DNA from: Prochlorococcus sp. AG-402-K22
GTDB lineage: Bacteria > Cyanobacteriota > Cyanobacteriia > PCC-6307 > Cyanobiaceae
Assembly (NCBI GenBank): GCA_003216755.1
Contig: QCIJ01000011.1
Span: 1 to 58,968, forward strand
Length of the DNA stretch: 58,968 bases
Reading direction: 5' to 3'
Of this stretch, positions 58,238 through 58,968 are shown one piece after another. The stretch's first letter is position 1. Every line of letters begins with the position of its first letter. The notes below the pieces were generated by a model. It made no database searches. It had not been told where the DNA came from and was given only the letters and a program-made list of their open reading frames with translations. Both the position numbers and the translations under genes were made by a program.

Positions 58238-58699
58238 ATGTTGGCCTTTAATTTTTTTGGTGCTACAGAAGGTGGATTATTTGATATAAATGCCACTTTG
58301 CCACTAATGGCGATACAAGTAGTTGCTCTTACTTACATATTAAACTCTCTCTTTTTTAAGCCTGTTGGCAATGTTGTTGAAAAAAGAGAAAAGTTTGTAA
58401 GTAATAATATTATTGAGGCCAAAAATAAACTTTCAGAGGTTAAAAAATTAGAAGCTGATTTATTAACTCAGCTTCAAAGTGCTCGTTTGGAAGCTCAAAG
58501 AATTGTGAACGAAGCTGAAAATGAGTCTGACAAGCTTTATAAAGAAGCACTAGAACTCGCTAACGATGAAGCAAATGCTTCAAAAGAGAAAGCAAGGCTA
58601 GAAATTGAAAGTCAGACATCTGCTGCTCGTGATCAACTTTCTAAACAGGCTGATTATTTAAGCGAACTTATTGTTAATAGATTGATTCTAGAAAAATGA
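58238..58699 (+). CDS. atpG: ATP synthase subunit b-prime
   Basis: A 153-residue b-prime stator subunit. One membrane helix near residues 21-42 is followed by a long charged coiled coil rich in Ala/Glu/Lys. Two distinct b-type subunits (b-prime and b) are characteristic of cyanobacteria and plastids. Its stop overlaps the atpF start (ATGA at 58696-58699), consistent with coupled synthesis of a heterodimer. Confidence 0.94.
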   Translation: MLAFNFFGATEGGLFDINATLPLMAIQVVALTYILNSLFFKPVGNVVEKREKFVSNNIIEAKNKLSEVKKLEADLLTQLQSARLEAQRIVNEAENESDKLYKEALELANDEANASKEKARLEIESQTSAARDQLSKQADYLSELIVNRLILEK

Positions 58700-58968
58700 A
58701 TTTAACTCTTTTAGCTACAGAAGGTTTTGGATTGAATTTCAATTTATTTGAAACTAATATCCTTAATTGGGCTGTAGTGGTTTTCGGTCTTTATAAATTT
58801 TTGCCTGGTTTTCTAGGTAAAATGCTTCAAAAAAGGAGAGAAGGAATCCTTCTTGAATTAAAAGATGCTGAAGATCGACTCCTTAATGCTACTAAATCCC
58901 TTGAAAAGGCAAAGGAAGACTTATCTTCAGCAGAAGATAAAGCTTCTCAAATAAAAGCAGATTCTCTC
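58696..58968 (+). CDS. atpF: ATP synthase subunit b (5' part, cut by window end)
   Basis: 91 codons are present, from ATG 58696 to the window end. A short lead ([16 protein letters not shown]) and a membrane helix (about residues 20-40) precede the start of the coiled-coil stator stalk ([20 protein letters not shown]). It overlaps atpG by 4 bp. atpD (delta) and atpA are expected beyond the window. Confidence 0.95.
   Translation, partial: MNLTLLATEGFGLNFNLFETNILNWAVVVFGLYKFLPGFLGKMLQKRREGILLELKDAEDRLLNATKSLEKAKEDLSSAEDKASQIKADSL

Overview
The window looks like the core backbone of a picocyanobacterium, most probably a high-light-adapted Prochlorococcus. The evidence is strongly AT-rich DNA, very short spacers, split rpoC1/rpoC2 RNA polymerase genes, the cyanobacterial ATP synthase order (atpI-B-E-G-F), an MPBQ/MSBQ-type methyltransferase, LL-diaminopimelate aminotransferase, an HLIP gene, and a biotin operon carrying a BioK-like esterase. 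This assignment comes from recognising protein families, not from a search. No IS element, prophage, CRISPR array, toxin-antitoxin pair or defence island is visible.

Layout. 1-5.0 kb: a glutamate synthase fragment is joined directly to the last codons of rpsL, then rpsG, fusA, tufA and rpsJ. 5.0-14.2 kb: a LON-domain protein, the methyltransferase, pheA, a DUF1997 protein, rnhB/rne, dapL, clpS, a B12-type radical-SAM protein and tRNA-Thr(CGT). 14.4-20.3 kb: a DUF3493 protein and the minus-strand operon rimP-nusA-ylxR-infB. 20.4-24.8 kb: a DegP/HtrA protease, rpiA, hisD, rpsT and tatD. 25.0-35.7 kb: rpoB-rpoC1-rpoC2, a 50-residue HLIP gene and rlmN. 35.7-40.5 kb: a 48-residue membrane peptide, a HEAT-repeat protein, the DUF2997/Ycf35/ferredoxin/aldo-keto reductase cluster, rsmG, a membrane J-domain protein and a DUF3143 protein. 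40.5-45.1 kb: bioF-bioK-bioC-bioD-bioA on the minus strand. 45.2-52.5 kb: a Ski2-like helicase, fumC, purB, tlyA, glnB and an unknown small gene. 52.6-59 kb: queF, ccs1-ccdA, ftsW and the start of the ATP synthase operon.

The genes serve central functions: translation (str operon, infB operon, rRNA methylases, queuosine), transcription (rpo, nusA), RNA turnover (rne, rnhB), amino-acid and nucleotide synthesis (pheA, dapL, hisD, purB), biotin synthesis, cytochrome c assembly, cell division and ATP synthesis.

The most important oddity is at 567-573. The frame of the ferredoxin-dependent glutamate synthase changes, across a 7-bp shared stretch, into the 3' end of rpsL. The essential rpsL 5' part and most of glsF are missing here, so an assembly or amplification chimera is likelier than real biology. 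I found no convincing new multi-gene system. The more interesting leads are small: the overprinted rne/rnhB junction, competing hairpins before atpE, a possible hairpin over the atpI ribosome binding site, the Ycf35/ferredoxin cluster, and tandem repeats inside infB.
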